NCBI GenBank assembly: GCA_900541235.1 | Contig: UQIW01000017.1 | Coordinates: forward strand, 1-63,831 | DNA from: an uncultured Collinsella sp. | GTDB lineage: Bacteria; Actinomycetota; Coriobacteriia; Coriobacteriales; Coriobacteriaceae | Direction of reading: 5' to 3' | Length of the DNA: 63,831 nucleotides | In this document: piece by piece, positions 17,180 to 25,576 of the stretch | Position numbering within the stretch: position 1 is the stretch's first letter | Layout of the letters: each line of letters opens with the position of its first letter | Translations under genes and position numbers: made by a program | Notes under the pieces: model-generated | What the model was told of the DNA's origin: nothing | Database searches by the model: none | What the model saw: only the letters and a program-made list of their open reading frames with translations

Positions 17180-18399
17180 GGGAAGACCACGCCGCGCTCC
17201 GGGCTGCCGGGGGAATCCTGCGCGCCCGTACGCATGGGGGCAGCGCGCAATCGCTCGGCATCGGTTGCGAAGGGGGCGCCTCCGATCTCATCGACTTCTC
17301 GGTGAACGTGAATCCGGCAGGCCCCTCGCCGCGCGCCGTCGCCGCAGCTTGCAAGTCGCTTTCTCGAATCGACGCCTACCCCGATAGGGAAAGCCTCGCC
17401 CTCGTTCGCGCCCTAGCGCGCGCCCAGGGCATTCCCGAAGATACTATCGTCTGCGGCGCGGGCGCGTCCGACATCATCTGGCGGCTCGCTGCGGCGGTGC
17501 GCCCGAAACGCATCGTCGTGTGCGCGCCGACGTTCTCTGAATATGCGGAGGCGGCATCTTACTACGGCGCATGCGTGCAGGAGTTCCCGCTCTCCGAAGC
17601 GGACGACTTCGACGTGCCTGCCTCCTTCGCCCGCGCGATCGAGGGGCCGGGAGACGTGGCGTACCTCTGCAATCCGAACAACCCGACGGGGCGCCTCGTC
17701 GACCCCCGCGTGATCGATGCCGCGGCTTGCCGCTGCGAGCAGGTGGGCGCGCTGCTCGTCGTGGACGAGTGCTTCCTCGGATTTGCGCCCGACGCCCGCG
17801 AAAGGAGCGTGGCCGCACGCGCCGCGTGTTCGCGCCATGTGGCCGTGCTCTCCGCATTCACCAAGCTCTACGGAATGGCGGGGTTGCGGTTAGGATATCT
17901 GATCAGCGGAAACGCCCAACTCCTCGAGGGGATTCGACGGGCGGGGCAGGCGTGGCCCGTCTCCTCGGTCGCCGAGGCCGCGGGTATCGCCGCCCTGGAA
18001 GACGTCGAATACGTCTCGCGCACGCGCGATGTATTGGCGGGCGAGCGAGCGTGGCTTTCCCACGAGCTCTCCTCGCTCGGGCTTTCCGTCGTGCCGTCGG
18101 ATGCGAACTTCCTTTTAGTCCGGACACCGGCGAAAGACATCCCCGAGCGCCTGTATAAACAGGGGGTTTTGGTCCGCACGTGCGACTCGTTTTCGGTACT
18201 GTCCCGTTTCTGGTGCCGCGTCGCGGTGCGCACGCGCAAGGAGAATGCCCGGCTTGCGATGGCGTTCGGCCGCGCGCTTCGGGCGGAAGGCGCATCGGGC
18301 GAAGGCGAACCCGACAAACGGGGCTGCGCTTCTTGCAGCGGCGCTATGGCGGGCGCGTATGGCCGAGGCTCGACGAAGGAGGTCGATACCCGTGGGTAG
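17176..18399 (+). CDS. cobD: Threonine-phosphate decarboxylase with Cys-containing tail
   Basis: A 407-residue PLP enzyme that makes (R)-1-amino-2-propanol phosphate from threonine phosphate. Aminotransferase fold I landmarks are DFSVNVNPAGPSP, YLCNPNNPTGRLV, VVDECFLGFAPDA and the PLP lysine in SAFTKLYGMAGLRLGYL. The usual CobD ends near residue 365; here about 40 further residues follow, with GCASCSGAMAG, a CxxC pair. In some CobD homologues a cysteine-rich tail is present, but its role here is unknown. The start overlaps cbiB (ATGA). No threonine kinase gene (pduX-like) is seen in the window. Confidence 0.92.
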   Translation: MREDHAALRAAGGILRARTHGGSAQSLGIGCEGGASDLIDFSVNVNPAGPSPRAVAAACKSLSRIDAYPDRESLALVRALARAQGIPEDTIVCGAGASDIIWRLAAAVRPKRIVVCAPTFSEYAEAASYYGACVQEFPLSEADDFDVPASFARAIEGPGDVAYLCNPNNPTGRLVDPRVIDAAACRCEQVGALLVVDECFLGFAPDARERSVAARAACSRHVAVLSAFTKLYGMAGLRLGYLISGNAQLLEGIRRAGQAWPVSSVAEAAGIAALEDVEYVSRTRDVLAGERAWLSHELSSLGLSVVPSDANFLLVRTPAKDIPERLYKQGVLVRTCDSFSVLSRFWCRVAVRTRKENARLAMAFGRALRAEGASGEGEPDKRGCASCSGAMAGAYGRGSTKEVDTRG

Positions 18400-19891
18400 G
18401 GCGAAGCCCATCATGATCCAGGGCACCATGTCGAACGCGGGGAAGAGCCTGCTTGCGGCGGGGCTGTGCCGTGTGCTTTCGCAGGACGGCCTGCGCGTGG
18501 CTCCCTTCAAGAGCCAGAACATGGCGCTCAACAGCGGTGTCACGGCCGACGGGCTCGAGATGGGGCGCGCCCAGATCGTGCAGGCCGAGGCGTGTGGCAT
18601 CGTGCCCGACGTGCGTATGAACCCCATCCTGCTCAAGCCCGAAAGCGACCGCCGAAGCCAGCTCATCGTTGCCGGCAAGGCGCAGGGAGCCTTCGCTGCG
18701 AGGGACTACTTCGCGCGAAAGAAGGCGCTCATGCCGCAGATTTTGGAGTCGTTCGATTCGCTCGCGGAGGAAAACGACGTCATCGTCATCGAGGGCGCCG
18801 GCAGCCCCGCCGAAATCAACCTTGCCGAAAACGACATCGTCAACATGGGGCTCGCGCGCGCCGTGTCCTCCCCCGTGCTGCTCGCGGGCGACATCGACCC
18901 AGGCGGGGTATTTGCCCAGCTCTACGGCACGGTCGCGCTCTTTGCGCCCGAGGATCGCGCGCTTTTGCGGGGGCTTGTTGTGAACAAGTTCCGCGGCGAT
19001 GTGGAAATCCTCCGCCCGGGTTTGGCCCCGCTCGAGAAGATGTGCGGGGTTCCCGTCGTGGGGGTCGTGCCGTTTCTTACGCTCGACCTGGACGACGAAG
19101 ACTCGCTCGCGCCGCGCCTATCTGCCCGCGAGGCGCGCGGCGTCATCGACGTCGCCGTCGTGCGCCTTCCGCATCTGTCGAACTTCACCGACTTCGACCC
19201 GCTTTCGCGCGTGCCCGGCATGGGCGTGCGCTACGTTTCCTCGACGACCGATCTGGGCCGACCCGACCTGGTGGTGCTTCCCGGATCGAAGTCCACGCTC
19301 GACGACGCGCGCTGGCTTGCGGCTAGCGGCATCGGAGCCTGTGTACGCGCGCTTTCGGGCGCGGGCACGCCGGTGCTCGGCATATGCGGAGGCTACCAGC
19401 TTTTGGGAGACGAGCTTTCCGACCCGCACGGCAGGGAAGGCACTGGCACCGCGCGCGGGCTCGGGCTCATCCCTGCAAGTACTGTGTTCAAGGAGGAAAA
19501 GCGCCTCGCCCAGTCGGAGCTGCGCATCACGGGCGCCCAAGGCGCGTTCTCGGTGTGGAACGGCATGACGGCGCGCGGGTACGAGATTCACGACGGCGAA
19601 ACGACCGTCTCCTGCGCCCATGCGGGCACGATTGGCGGCAAACCAGAAGGCGCGGCCTGTGGAAACGTGTTCGGAACCTATCTCCACGGCCTGTTCGACG
19701 AACCGGGGGTGGCGCTCACCCTCGCGCGCTCGCTCGCGCGCATGCGCGGCCTGCCCGAGGGCGTCGTGGGTGCTGCGGGCGCGGCGTCCGCGGCCGATCA
19801 CCGTGCGCGCGAGTTCGACCGCCTGGCCGACGCCGTGCGTGGGGCGTTCGACATGGAGTATCTCTACCGCATTATCGAGGAGGGCGTATGA
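18392..19891 (+). CDS. cbiP: Adenosylcobyric acid synthase (glutamine-hydrolysing)
   Basis: A 499-residue CobQ/CbiP, which amidates the b, d, e and g side chains of adenosylcobyrinate diamide. The N-terminal half has QGTMSNAGKSLLAAGLCR (P-loop), FKSQNMALNSGV and VIEGAGSPAEINL; the glutaminase half has VLGICGGYQLLGDEL with the nucleophile cysteine and GTYLHGLFDEPG with the histidine. A GTG start at 18392 is chosen because GAAGGAGG lies about ten bases upstream and it overlaps the cobD stop by eight bases; the longer frame is within cobD. Confidence 0.95.
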   Translation: MGRAKPIMIQGTMSNAGKSLLAAGLCRVLSQDGLRVAPFKSQNMALNSGVTADGLEMGRAQIVQAEACGIVPDVRMNPILLKPESDRRSQLIVAGKAQGAFAARDYFARKKALMPQILESFDSLAEENDVIVIEGAGSPAEINLAENDIVNMGLARAVSSPVLLAGDIDPGGVFAQLYGTVALFAPEDRALLRGLVVNKFRGDVEILRPGLAPLEKMCGVPVVGVVPFLTLDLDDEDSLAPRLSAREARGVIDVAVVRLPHLSNFTDFDPLSRVPGMGVRYVSSTTDLGRPDLVVLPGSKSTLDDARWLAASGIGACVRALSGAGTPVLGICGGYQLLGDELSDPHGREGTGTARGLGLIPASTVFKEEKRLAQSELRITGAQGAFSVWNGMTARGYEIHDGETTVSCAHAGTIGGKPEGAACGNVFGTYLHGLFDEPGVALTLARSLARMRGLPEGVVGAAGAASAADHRAREFDRLADAVRGAFDMEYLYRIIEEGV

Positions 19892-20403
19892 TCCACGTGT
19901 ATCATGGCGACGGCAAAGGCAAGACCACGGCGGCGATGGGCCTCGCCCTTCGCATGCTCGCCGCGGGCCGCCGCGTCGTCGTCGTGCAGTTCCTGAAAGA
20001 CGGCGAAAGCGGGGAGGCGCGCCTGCTCGTCGAGCATTTCGGCGTGCCCGTGTTCGCGGGGAAGGTGTCGGACAAGTTTACCTGGTCGATGACGTCGGAA
20101 GAACTTGCCGCGACGTGCGAGCTGCACGATGGGAACCTCGCTTCCGCGCTCGCCGAGCTCGAGGGCGCGCAGGAGGGGCTGCTCGTGCTCGACGAGGCGC
20201 TCGACGCGCTTTCGAAGGGGCTTGTCGACGAGGCGCTCGTGGACCGCGCGCTCGATATGTCCGCGCGCGGCGTCGAAGTAGCGCTCACCGGGCGCGCGCC
20301 TTCCCGCAAGATCGTGGAGAAGGCCGACTACATAACCGAGATGCGGTGCGAGAAACACCCCTACGAGCAGGGGATATGTGCAAGGGAAGGAGTGGAGTAC
20401 TAG
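19888..20403 (+). CDS. cobO: Corrinoid adenosyltransferase (CobO/BtuR type)
   Basis: A 171-residue enzyme that transfers the 5'-deoxyadenosyl group from ATP to Co(I) corrinoids. It has the reversed-type P-loop HGDGKGKTTAAMGLALR, then VVVVQFLKDGESGE, VLDEALDALSKG and VALTGRAPS. Like many short family members it lacks the RHxKGR-rich N-terminal extension of the enterobacterial protein. The start overlaps cbiP (ATGA). Confidence 0.94.
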   Translation: MIHVYHGDGKGKTTAAMGLALRMLAAGRRVVVVQFLKDGESGEARLLVEHFGVPVFAGKVSDKFTWSMTSEELAATCELHDGNLASALAELEGAQEGLLVLDEALDALSKGLVDEALVDRALDMSARGVEVALTGRAPSRKIVEKADYITEMRCEKHPYEQGICAREGVEY

Positions 20404-21045
20404 ATGGATTCCAAGGAGATGGCGCCCGGCGACATCGAGCGGCGCAGCTTTGAGATCATCACCGAAGAGCTCGGCGGCCGCACGTTCCCGCCGCTCGAAG
20501 AGCCCGTCGTGAAGCGCGTCATCCACACCACTGCTGACTTCTCGTACGCCGATTCCCTCGTGTTCACCCATGACGCCGCGCACTGTGCGCTCGACGCACT
20601 GCGCGCAGGGGCCACGGTGCTCACCGACACGAACATGGCGCTCGCAGGCATAAGCAAGCCCGCGCTCGCGAAGATCGGCTGCCAGGCCGTGTGCTACATG
20701 GCCGACCCGGATGTCGCCGCAACGGCGCGCGCCGCGGGCACGACTCGCGCCGTTGCGAGCATGGACAAAGCTTGCGGCATCGAGGGTCCGCTCATCGTGG
20801 CCGTCGGCAACGCTCCCACAGCACTTCTGCGCCTCGCCGAGCTCATGGACGCGGGGAAGATCTCGCCCGCGCTCGTCGTTGGGGTGCCGGTTGGGTTTGT
20901 GAACGTTGTCGAGGCGAAAGAGGAGCTACTCGCACGACGCGTGCCAGCCATCGTCGCGAGGGGTCGCAAGGGCGGCTCGACCGTGGCGGCCGCCATTATG
21001 AACGCGCTGCTCTACGAGATCACGCGCCCAGGCGGCCCGAAGTGA
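20404..21045 (+). CDS. cbiC: Cobalt-precorrin-8 methylmutase
   Basis: A 213-residue CbiC/CobH, which moves a methyl group from C11 to C12 to give cobyrinate. The catalytic histidine lies in RVIHTTADFSYADSLVF; TDTNMALAGISKP, AVGNAPTALLRLAEL and VGVPVGFVNVVEAKEEL are family signatures. It starts directly after the cobO stop. Length is normal. Confidence 0.95.
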   Translation: MDSKEMAPGDIERRSFEIITEELGGRTFPPLEEPVVKRVIHTTADFSYADSLVFTHDAAHCALDALRAGATVLTDTNMALAGISKPALAKIGCQAVCYMADPDVAATARAAGTTRAVASMDKACGIEGPLIVAVGNAPTALLRLAELMDAGKISPALVVGVPVGFVNVVEAKEELLARRVPAIVARGRKGGSTVAAAIMNALLYEITRPGGPK

Positions 21046-21815
21046 CGGCGCCCGCATCCGCGCCGGCGCTGCGCATCTTCGCCGGCACCACCGAGGGCCG
21101 CCTTCTGTGCGAATGGGCGAGCGGGGCGGGCATCCCCGCCCGTGCCTACGCGGCAACCGAGTACGGAGGCGAGCTTTTGGGCGAGCTTCCGGGCATCGAG
21201 GTGCATGCGGGCAGGCTCGACGAGGCCGACATGGAGCGCGAGCTTTCCGGCGCGCGCATCGTCGTCGACGCCACGCATCCCTTCGCTACGCTCGCAAGCG
21301 GCAACATCCGGGCCGCTTCGCTCGCCGTGGGTGCACGATGCCTGCGCCTTACGCGCCCGGTCGAGGCGCTGCCCAAAGGCGTCGTGTCGGTCGCGTCGAT
21401 CGCCTGTGCGGCGCGCTTTCTCTCCGAGAACCCGGGTCGCGCGCTTCTCACGACGGGGAGCAAGGAGCTTGCTCCCTACACGCGCGTCGCCGATTTCGCG
21501 GAGCGCTTCTTCGTGCGTGTTCTCCCGCTGCCCGGTGCTATAACGAAGTGCATCGACGCGGGGTTTTCGCCGTCGCACGTCATCGGCATGCAGGGGCCCT
21601 TCACCCGCGAGCTCAACGAGGCGATGCTTCGGCAGGTGGGCGCCCAGTGGCTTGTGACCAAGGACTCGGGAACCGTAGGCGGCACGGCCGAGAAGATCGC
21701 CTCCGCGCGCGACGTGGGAGCGCGCTGTATTGTGGTCGCCCGTCCCGCCGAGGGAGGCGGGGCCCTTTCGCTTCGGGAAGTGGAAGACGCGCTCTTACGG
21801 GAGTTCGCGCGCTAG
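21042..21815 (+). CDS. cbiJ: Cobalt-precorrin-6A reductase
   Basis: A 257-residue NADH/NADPH-dependent reductase. It begins with the Rossmann motif RIFAGTTEGRLLCEW and has DATHPFATLASGNIRAA, LLTTGSKELAPYT, VIGMQGPFTRELNEAML and VTKDSGTVGGTAEKI, all typical of CbiJ/CobK. A GTG start at 21042 overlaps the cbiC stop. It is the last gene of the cobalamin operon, followed by a transposase scrap. Confidence 0.94.
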   Translation: MTAPASAPALRIFAGTTEGRLLCEWASGAGIPARAYAATEYGGELLGELPGIEVHAGRLDEADMERELSGARIVVDATHPFATLASGNIRAASLAVGARCLRLTRPVEALPKGVVSVASIACAARFLSENPGRALLTTGSKELAPYTRVADFAERFFVRVLPLPGAITKCIDAGFSPSHVIGMQGPFTRELNEAMLRQVGAQWLVTKDSGTVGGTAEKIASARDVGARCIVVARPAEGGGALSLREVEDALLREFAR

Positions 21816-21849
21816 GCGCTCGCCGCGCCTGCGCGCCCTCCCGCCCGCG

Positions 21850-21936
21850 AGGAGGAGCGCCCCGAGCAAGCTCGACCCGTACAAGCCCGTCATCCGCCAA
21901 TAGCTCGAGGACGATGCCCGGAACTGGCGCAAGCAG
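21850..21936 (+). pseudogene. IS21-family transposase (IstA) fragment
   Basis: In the frame beginning at 21865 the DNA reads SKLDPYKPVIRQ, a stop (TAG where TGG is expected), then LEDDARNWRKQ. This matches the conserved N-terminal region of IS21-type IstA transposases as I remember them. Similarity ends at 21936, ten bases before the palindromic repeat. Only about 30 codons remain and no partner istB is visible. It is a relic of an insertion at the downstream edge of the cobalamin block. Confidence 0.7.
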
Positions 21937-21945
21937 CCCTTCAAT

Positions 21946-22014
21946 AAGTTGCGGTGAAATAGTGTCTGTTTTTGAAGCTAGATAGCATATCCAGTCCCTA
22001 ATTCACCGCAACTT
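21946..22014. repeat. Palindromic dispersed repeat, copy 1
   Basis: Imperfect inverted repeat: AAGTTGCGGTGAAATAG at the left and CTAATTCACCGCAACTT at the right, around a 35-base centre. It lies 12 bases beyond the stop codon of the macB-like gene (minus strand). Read on the minus strand, arms and parts of the centre (for example ATCTA and the run before ACAG) match the copy at 38237-38304. It may act as a transcription end or mRNA 3' stabiliser, or be a small mobile repeat. Confidence 0.85.
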
Positions 22015-22026
22015 GTTGGTGGTGGC

Positions 22027-23241
22027 TTACTGGTAGCGTAGGCACTCCACCGGGTCGAGCTTCGCCGCGCGGCGAGCGGGGTAGAAGCCAAAGATTACGC
22101 CGATGCCGACCGATACGGCAAACGCGATCAACACTGTTGTAATGGAGAAGCTTGGCGTGATCGTCCCGGTAGCTCCAAACTCGCTCATGATGCCCGAGCT
22201 TGCGGCAAAGAACGTGAGTCCCCATGCCAGCAGATAGCCAATCAGGACACCCAACAGTCCGCCGGTGACGCACAGCGCCGAGGACTCGGCCAAAAACTGC
22301 GCGGTGATATCGCGACGACTTGCGCCCAGGGCACGGCGAATGCCGATCTCGCGGATGCGCTCCGTTACGTTGGTAAGCATCATATTCATAATGCCGATAC
22401 CGCCGACAAGCAGCGAGATGCTGGCGACAGCACCCATGATGAGCGAGAACGCGCCCATAAAGGAGTTGAGCGCATCGATGGCGCTTTTCATGGATGTCGC
22501 CGATACACTGTCGTACCCATCCTCCTCCTCGATGCCCTTCATCGCGCGCACCTTTGACTCGATGGTCTTACAAAGCTCATCCATGTCCGTGCCCTCGGCG
22601 GCAAGTGCCGTCACGCTGGGGAATGAAGGATTCTCGTCACCAAACAGGCCGGAGATGGTTTCGCGTGGCATATACAGCGTGAGCGAGCCCATGGAGTCGC
22701 TGCCGCCATCAATCACGCCGACAATCTGTACCTCGCCGTTGGACACCTTGATGGTTTTCCCCAGCGCATCCTGTTCGTTGCCGTAAAGCTGATCGGCGCC
22801 GTTGCGGCTGATGAGCGCCACGCGCGAGCCTGACTGGGACTCGGCCTGGGAATAGGTGCGCCCCGCAACGAGCTTGCTGGCCCCCACCGCGTCGAGCATG
22901 TCGCTATCGACACCTTGTGCCATGACGGTATAGCTTTTATCGCCGGTCTTATACTCGGTATACGCGCTGTCGACAATGCCGATCTGCTCTATCTGCGGCA
23001 CCAGTTTTTGAAGCTTCTCGATGTCCGACTCGGTGAGTTCTTGCGACGAATAGATTTGCACCATGCGTGCCGCATTGAGGCCCAGACTGTTGACCAGGCT
23101 GTTTTGGATACCGCCGATGAGCGAGGTCATGGCGATAACCGAGGCGATGCCGATGACAATGCCCAGGATGGTGAGCAGGCTGCGCCCCTTGTTGGCTTCG
23201 AGCGAGTGAAGGGCTTCCTGGATGAGATCGCGGGCGCTCAT
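22027..23241 (-). CDS. MacB-type ABC transporter permease (FtsX domain)
   Basis: A 404-residue membrane protein: one N-terminal helix (SLLTILGIVIGIASVIAM), a large MacB periplasmic-type domain of about 220 residues, and three C-terminal helices of the FtsX/DUF214 type, with NMMLTNVTERIREIGIRRALGASRRDI just before the last pair. With the ATPase and the adaptor in the same operon it should form a MacAB-like export or mechanotransmission system for peptides or drugs. The start overlaps the ATPase stop by four bases. Confidence 0.9.
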   Translation of the reverse strand: MSARDLIQEALHSLEANKGRSLLTILGIVIGIASVIAMTSLIGGIQNSLVNSLGLNAARMVQIYSSQELTESDIEKLQKLVPQIEQIGIVDSAYTEYKTGDKSYTVMAQGVDSDMLDAVGASKLVAGRTYSQAESQSGSRVALISRNGADQLYGNEQDALGKTIKVSNGEVQIVGVIDGGSDSMGSLTLYMPRETISGLFGDENPSFPSVTALAAEGTDMDELCKTIESKVRAMKGIEEEDGYDSVSATSMKSAIDALNSFMGAFSLIMGAVASISLLVGGIGIMNMMLTNVTERIREIGIRRALGASRRDITAQFLAESSALCVTGGLLGVLIGYLLAWGLTFFAASSGIMSEFGATGTITPSFSITTVLIAFAVSVGIGVIFGFYPARRAAKLDPVECLRYQ

Positions 23242-24011
23242 GCCACCACTCCTTTCGGCGGGTTGACGGAGGCGGAAATCGTGGGCAGGCTATCTACGGC
23301 GCTGCGCAGGGTCTTCGGTGCATGTGGAATATACGCGCCGTCGTGGATGCGGCCGTCGCGGATGGTCACGGCGCGGTCGGCTTCGGCGGCAATGCCGGGG
23401 TCGTGCGTGATAAGCACGATGGTTTTGCCGCGCTCCTGGAGCTTATGGAAGGTCTCCATCACAAGCGCTCCAGTGGCGGAGTCCAGGTTTCCCGTCGGCT
23501 CGTCGGCCAGAATGATGGGCGGGTCATTGACGAGGGCGCGTGCGATGGCGACACGCTGCATCTGGCCGCCCGAGAGCTCGGATATGCGGTGGTCCCAGTG
23601 GTCGACGGGCAGCGTGACGGCCTGCAGCGCGTGCACGGCGCGCATTTCGCGCTGGCTACGGGGCACATTGGTGTAGGCCAGCGGCAGCATGACGTTTTCG
23701 ATAACCGACAGGCGCGGCAGCAGGTTGAAGCTCTGAAAGACAAAGCCGATGCTCAGGGCGCGAACTTCGGTGAGCTCGTCATCATCGAGCTCGGCCACGT
23801 TGACCCCTTGCAGGTAGTAGTCGCCTGCCGTTGGCTTATCCAGGCAGCCTAGGATGTTCATGAGCGTTGATTTGCCCGAACCCGAGGGGCCAGTGATAGC
23901 GACGAATTCGCCGGGATTTACCGCCAGGCTCACGTTGTGCAGGATGTGGGCGCAACCTGCCTCGCTCTCAAAGATGCGGTGCACGTTGCGGATGTCGATA
24001 ACGGGACGCAT
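23238..24011 (-). CDS. MacB/LolD-type ABC transporter ATPase
   Basis: A 257-residue ATPase. Walker A GPSGSGKSTLMNILGC near residue 40, Q-loop in GFVFQSFNLLPRLSVIENV, signature ELSGGQMQRVAIARAL, Walker B IILADEPTGNLDSATG and H-loop VLITHDPGIA are complete. The subfamily is that of LolD/MacB exporters. It overlaps the adaptor gene by one base (TAATG) and the permease gene by four. About 30 residues extend past the normal end. Confidence 0.92.
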   Translation of the reverse strand: MRPVIDIRNVHRIFESEAGCAHILHNVSLAVNPGEFVAITGPSGSGKSTLMNILGCLDKPTAGDYYLQGVNVAELDDDELTEVRALSIGFVFQSFNLLPRLSVIENVMLPLAYTNVPRSQREMRAVHALQAVTLPVDHWDHRISELSGGQMQRVAIARALVNDPPIILADEPTGNLDSATGALVMETFHKLQERGKTIVLITHDPGIAAEADRAVTIRDGRIHDGAYIPHAPKTLRSAVDSLPTISASVNPPKGVVA

Positions 24012-25444
24012 TACATGTCCTCATCGGCAGACATACTGCCCGAATCCGCGCTGTTGCCGCCGTCAGCCGTTGCGTCCGCTCCGGTGTCCATGACGAGGGT
24101 GTCACCATCGCGCAGCTTGGTAACCGGCACGTTGGGGTTGATCTCGTTGCCCTGGTCGTCGCGCTTGACCTGTGTCTTGCCGACTACGGTTTCGTTGTCG
24201 TTTTGCGTCACGACGGTCACCTTGACGCGGCGGGTTTGCTTGCCCTCGTCATCGGTTGTCACGTTGACGTAATAGTGTTCGCCGTCTTCGGTCATGAGCG
24301 CCATCGTCGGCACCATCACCACGTCGTCGAGCTGCTCGGTCACCACCGAGACCTCGGCCGTCATGCCCGGCTTCAGGCGCGCGTCGGGCGCCTCGATGAG
24401 GATGTCGACGTTAAAGGTCACGCTGCCGCCGCCGTTGGCGGCGTCGGAGTTTGCCACCGACGCGATAGCCGTGACGGTTCCCTGGCTCACGATATCGGGA
24501 AACGCGGGATACGTGACGTTGGCGCTCTGCCCAACGGCGATCTTGGCGATGTCCTTTTCGCCCACCTGCACGGTCACCTTCATCTTGGATAGGTCGGCGA
24601 TCTGCATGCACTGCTTGCCGCCGCTCGTATCGCTTTCGCCCATGATCATGCCGCCTGTTACCGTTGCGCCCAACTTGGCGTTAAGCTCCACGATGCTGCC
24701 CGAGCTCGGGGCCGTGACCGTGCGACTGGCGGCCTTGGCGTTCGCCTGGTCTAGGTTTGCCTGGGCCGAAGCGAGGCTGCGCTGCGCGGCCGATACGGCG
24801 TTCGTGTCCGCTGATGCGTCAGAGACGCCAGCCGCTGCGGAAGCTCCCTCGACGTCCGTCGTTGGGGTGGCCTGCGCGGCAGCTGCGGCTTTCTGCGCGT
24901 TGGCGAGGTCTTCCTGAGCGGCTGCAACTGCACGCTGCGCCTCGGCAACGTTGCGATCGAGCTCGTCGTTTTTAATGGTCATAAGCATGTCGCCCTCGTT
25001 GACGGATTGGCCTGCCTGCACGTTGATCGAATCGACCGTGCCGTCGACAGAAGGGGAGACCACTGAGGACGAAATGGGTTTGAGCTGGCCTTTCGCCTCG
25101 ACCGTTGTGGTAAACGTGCCCTCGGTCACCATGTCGGTCACAGGCCCGCTAGCGCTCTGAGGCTGCGCATTGATAACCAGGGTTGCGACAATGGCAATGA
25201 GCGCGATGGCACCTACGACACCGGCAGCAATACCGCGTCGAATCAGCTTTTTGCGTCGGCGTTCGGCACGTTTTGCTTTGAGCTTGGCATATGCCTCTTC
25301 ATCGGAAATCTCGGCCGTATCGTTCGTGCGTCCGTTCTGCTTATTGGCATGTACGTCTGTAATCAGAGGAATCGTTTCGGTGGCACCTTCGGGCGTGCGC
25401 TCGGTATCATCCGCGCCCGGGGTGATGGTGGGGACATTCGGCAT
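24011..25444 (-). CDS. MacA-like membrane fusion (adaptor) protein
   Basis: A 477-residue HlyD/RND-type adaptor. About 80 cytoplasmic residues rich in charged amino acids precede one membrane helix (GVVGAIALIAIVATLVIN). Outside, the protein has a lipoyl-type half motif (SINVQAGQSVNEGDMLMTI), a coiled-coil rich in Ala/Gln (about residues 165-250), a second lipoyl half and a beta-barrel domain. The start at 25444 follows AAGGAGA; an in-frame ATG 21 codons earlier has no such site. It is the first gene of the three-gene export operon. Confidence 0.88.
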   Translation of the reverse strand: MPNVPTITPGADDTERTPEGATETIPLITDVHANKQNGRTNDTAEISDEEAYAKLKAKRAERRRKKLIRRGIAAGVVGAIALIAIVATLVINAQPQSASGPVTDMVTEGTFTTTVEAKGQLKPISSSVVSPSVDGTVDSINVQAGQSVNEGDMLMTIKNDELDRNVAEAQRAVAAAQEDLANAQKAAAAAQATPTTDVEGASAAAGVSDASADTNAVSAAQRSLASAQANLDQANAKAASRTVTAPSSGSIVELNAKLGATVTGGMIMGESDTSGGKQCMQIADLSKMKVTVQVGEKDIAKIAVGQSANVTYPAFPDIVSQGTVTAIASVANSDAANGGGSVTFNVDILIEAPDARLKPGMTAEVSVVTEQLDDVVMVPTMALMTEDGEHYYVNVTTDDEGKQTRRVKVTVVTQNDNETVVGKTQVKRDDQGNEINPNVPVTKLRDGDTLVMDTGADATADGGNSADSGSMSADEDM

Positions 25445-25478
25445 AGCGTCTCCTTTATAGAAAGAACCTCGATAATTA

Positions 25479-25508
25479 TATGCGCCCACCGGTTGGGGCG
25501 GGCGCATA
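25479..25508 (-). terminator. Hairpin between L,D-transpeptidase gene and macA-like gene
   Basis: TATGCGCCC and GGGCGCATA form a 9-bp perfect stem with a 12-base loop. On the minus strand it lies about 70 bases past the L,D-transpeptidase stop and is followed by TAATTATCG rather than a T-run, so it is a weak terminator or an attenuator ahead of the export operon. Confidence 0.45.
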
Positions 25509-25576
25509 GGACGGTTTCTTTCGGAACTGTTAGATTGGTCGCAGCGGTTCCAAGTTGTAGGAATGCGCGCGTTGCA

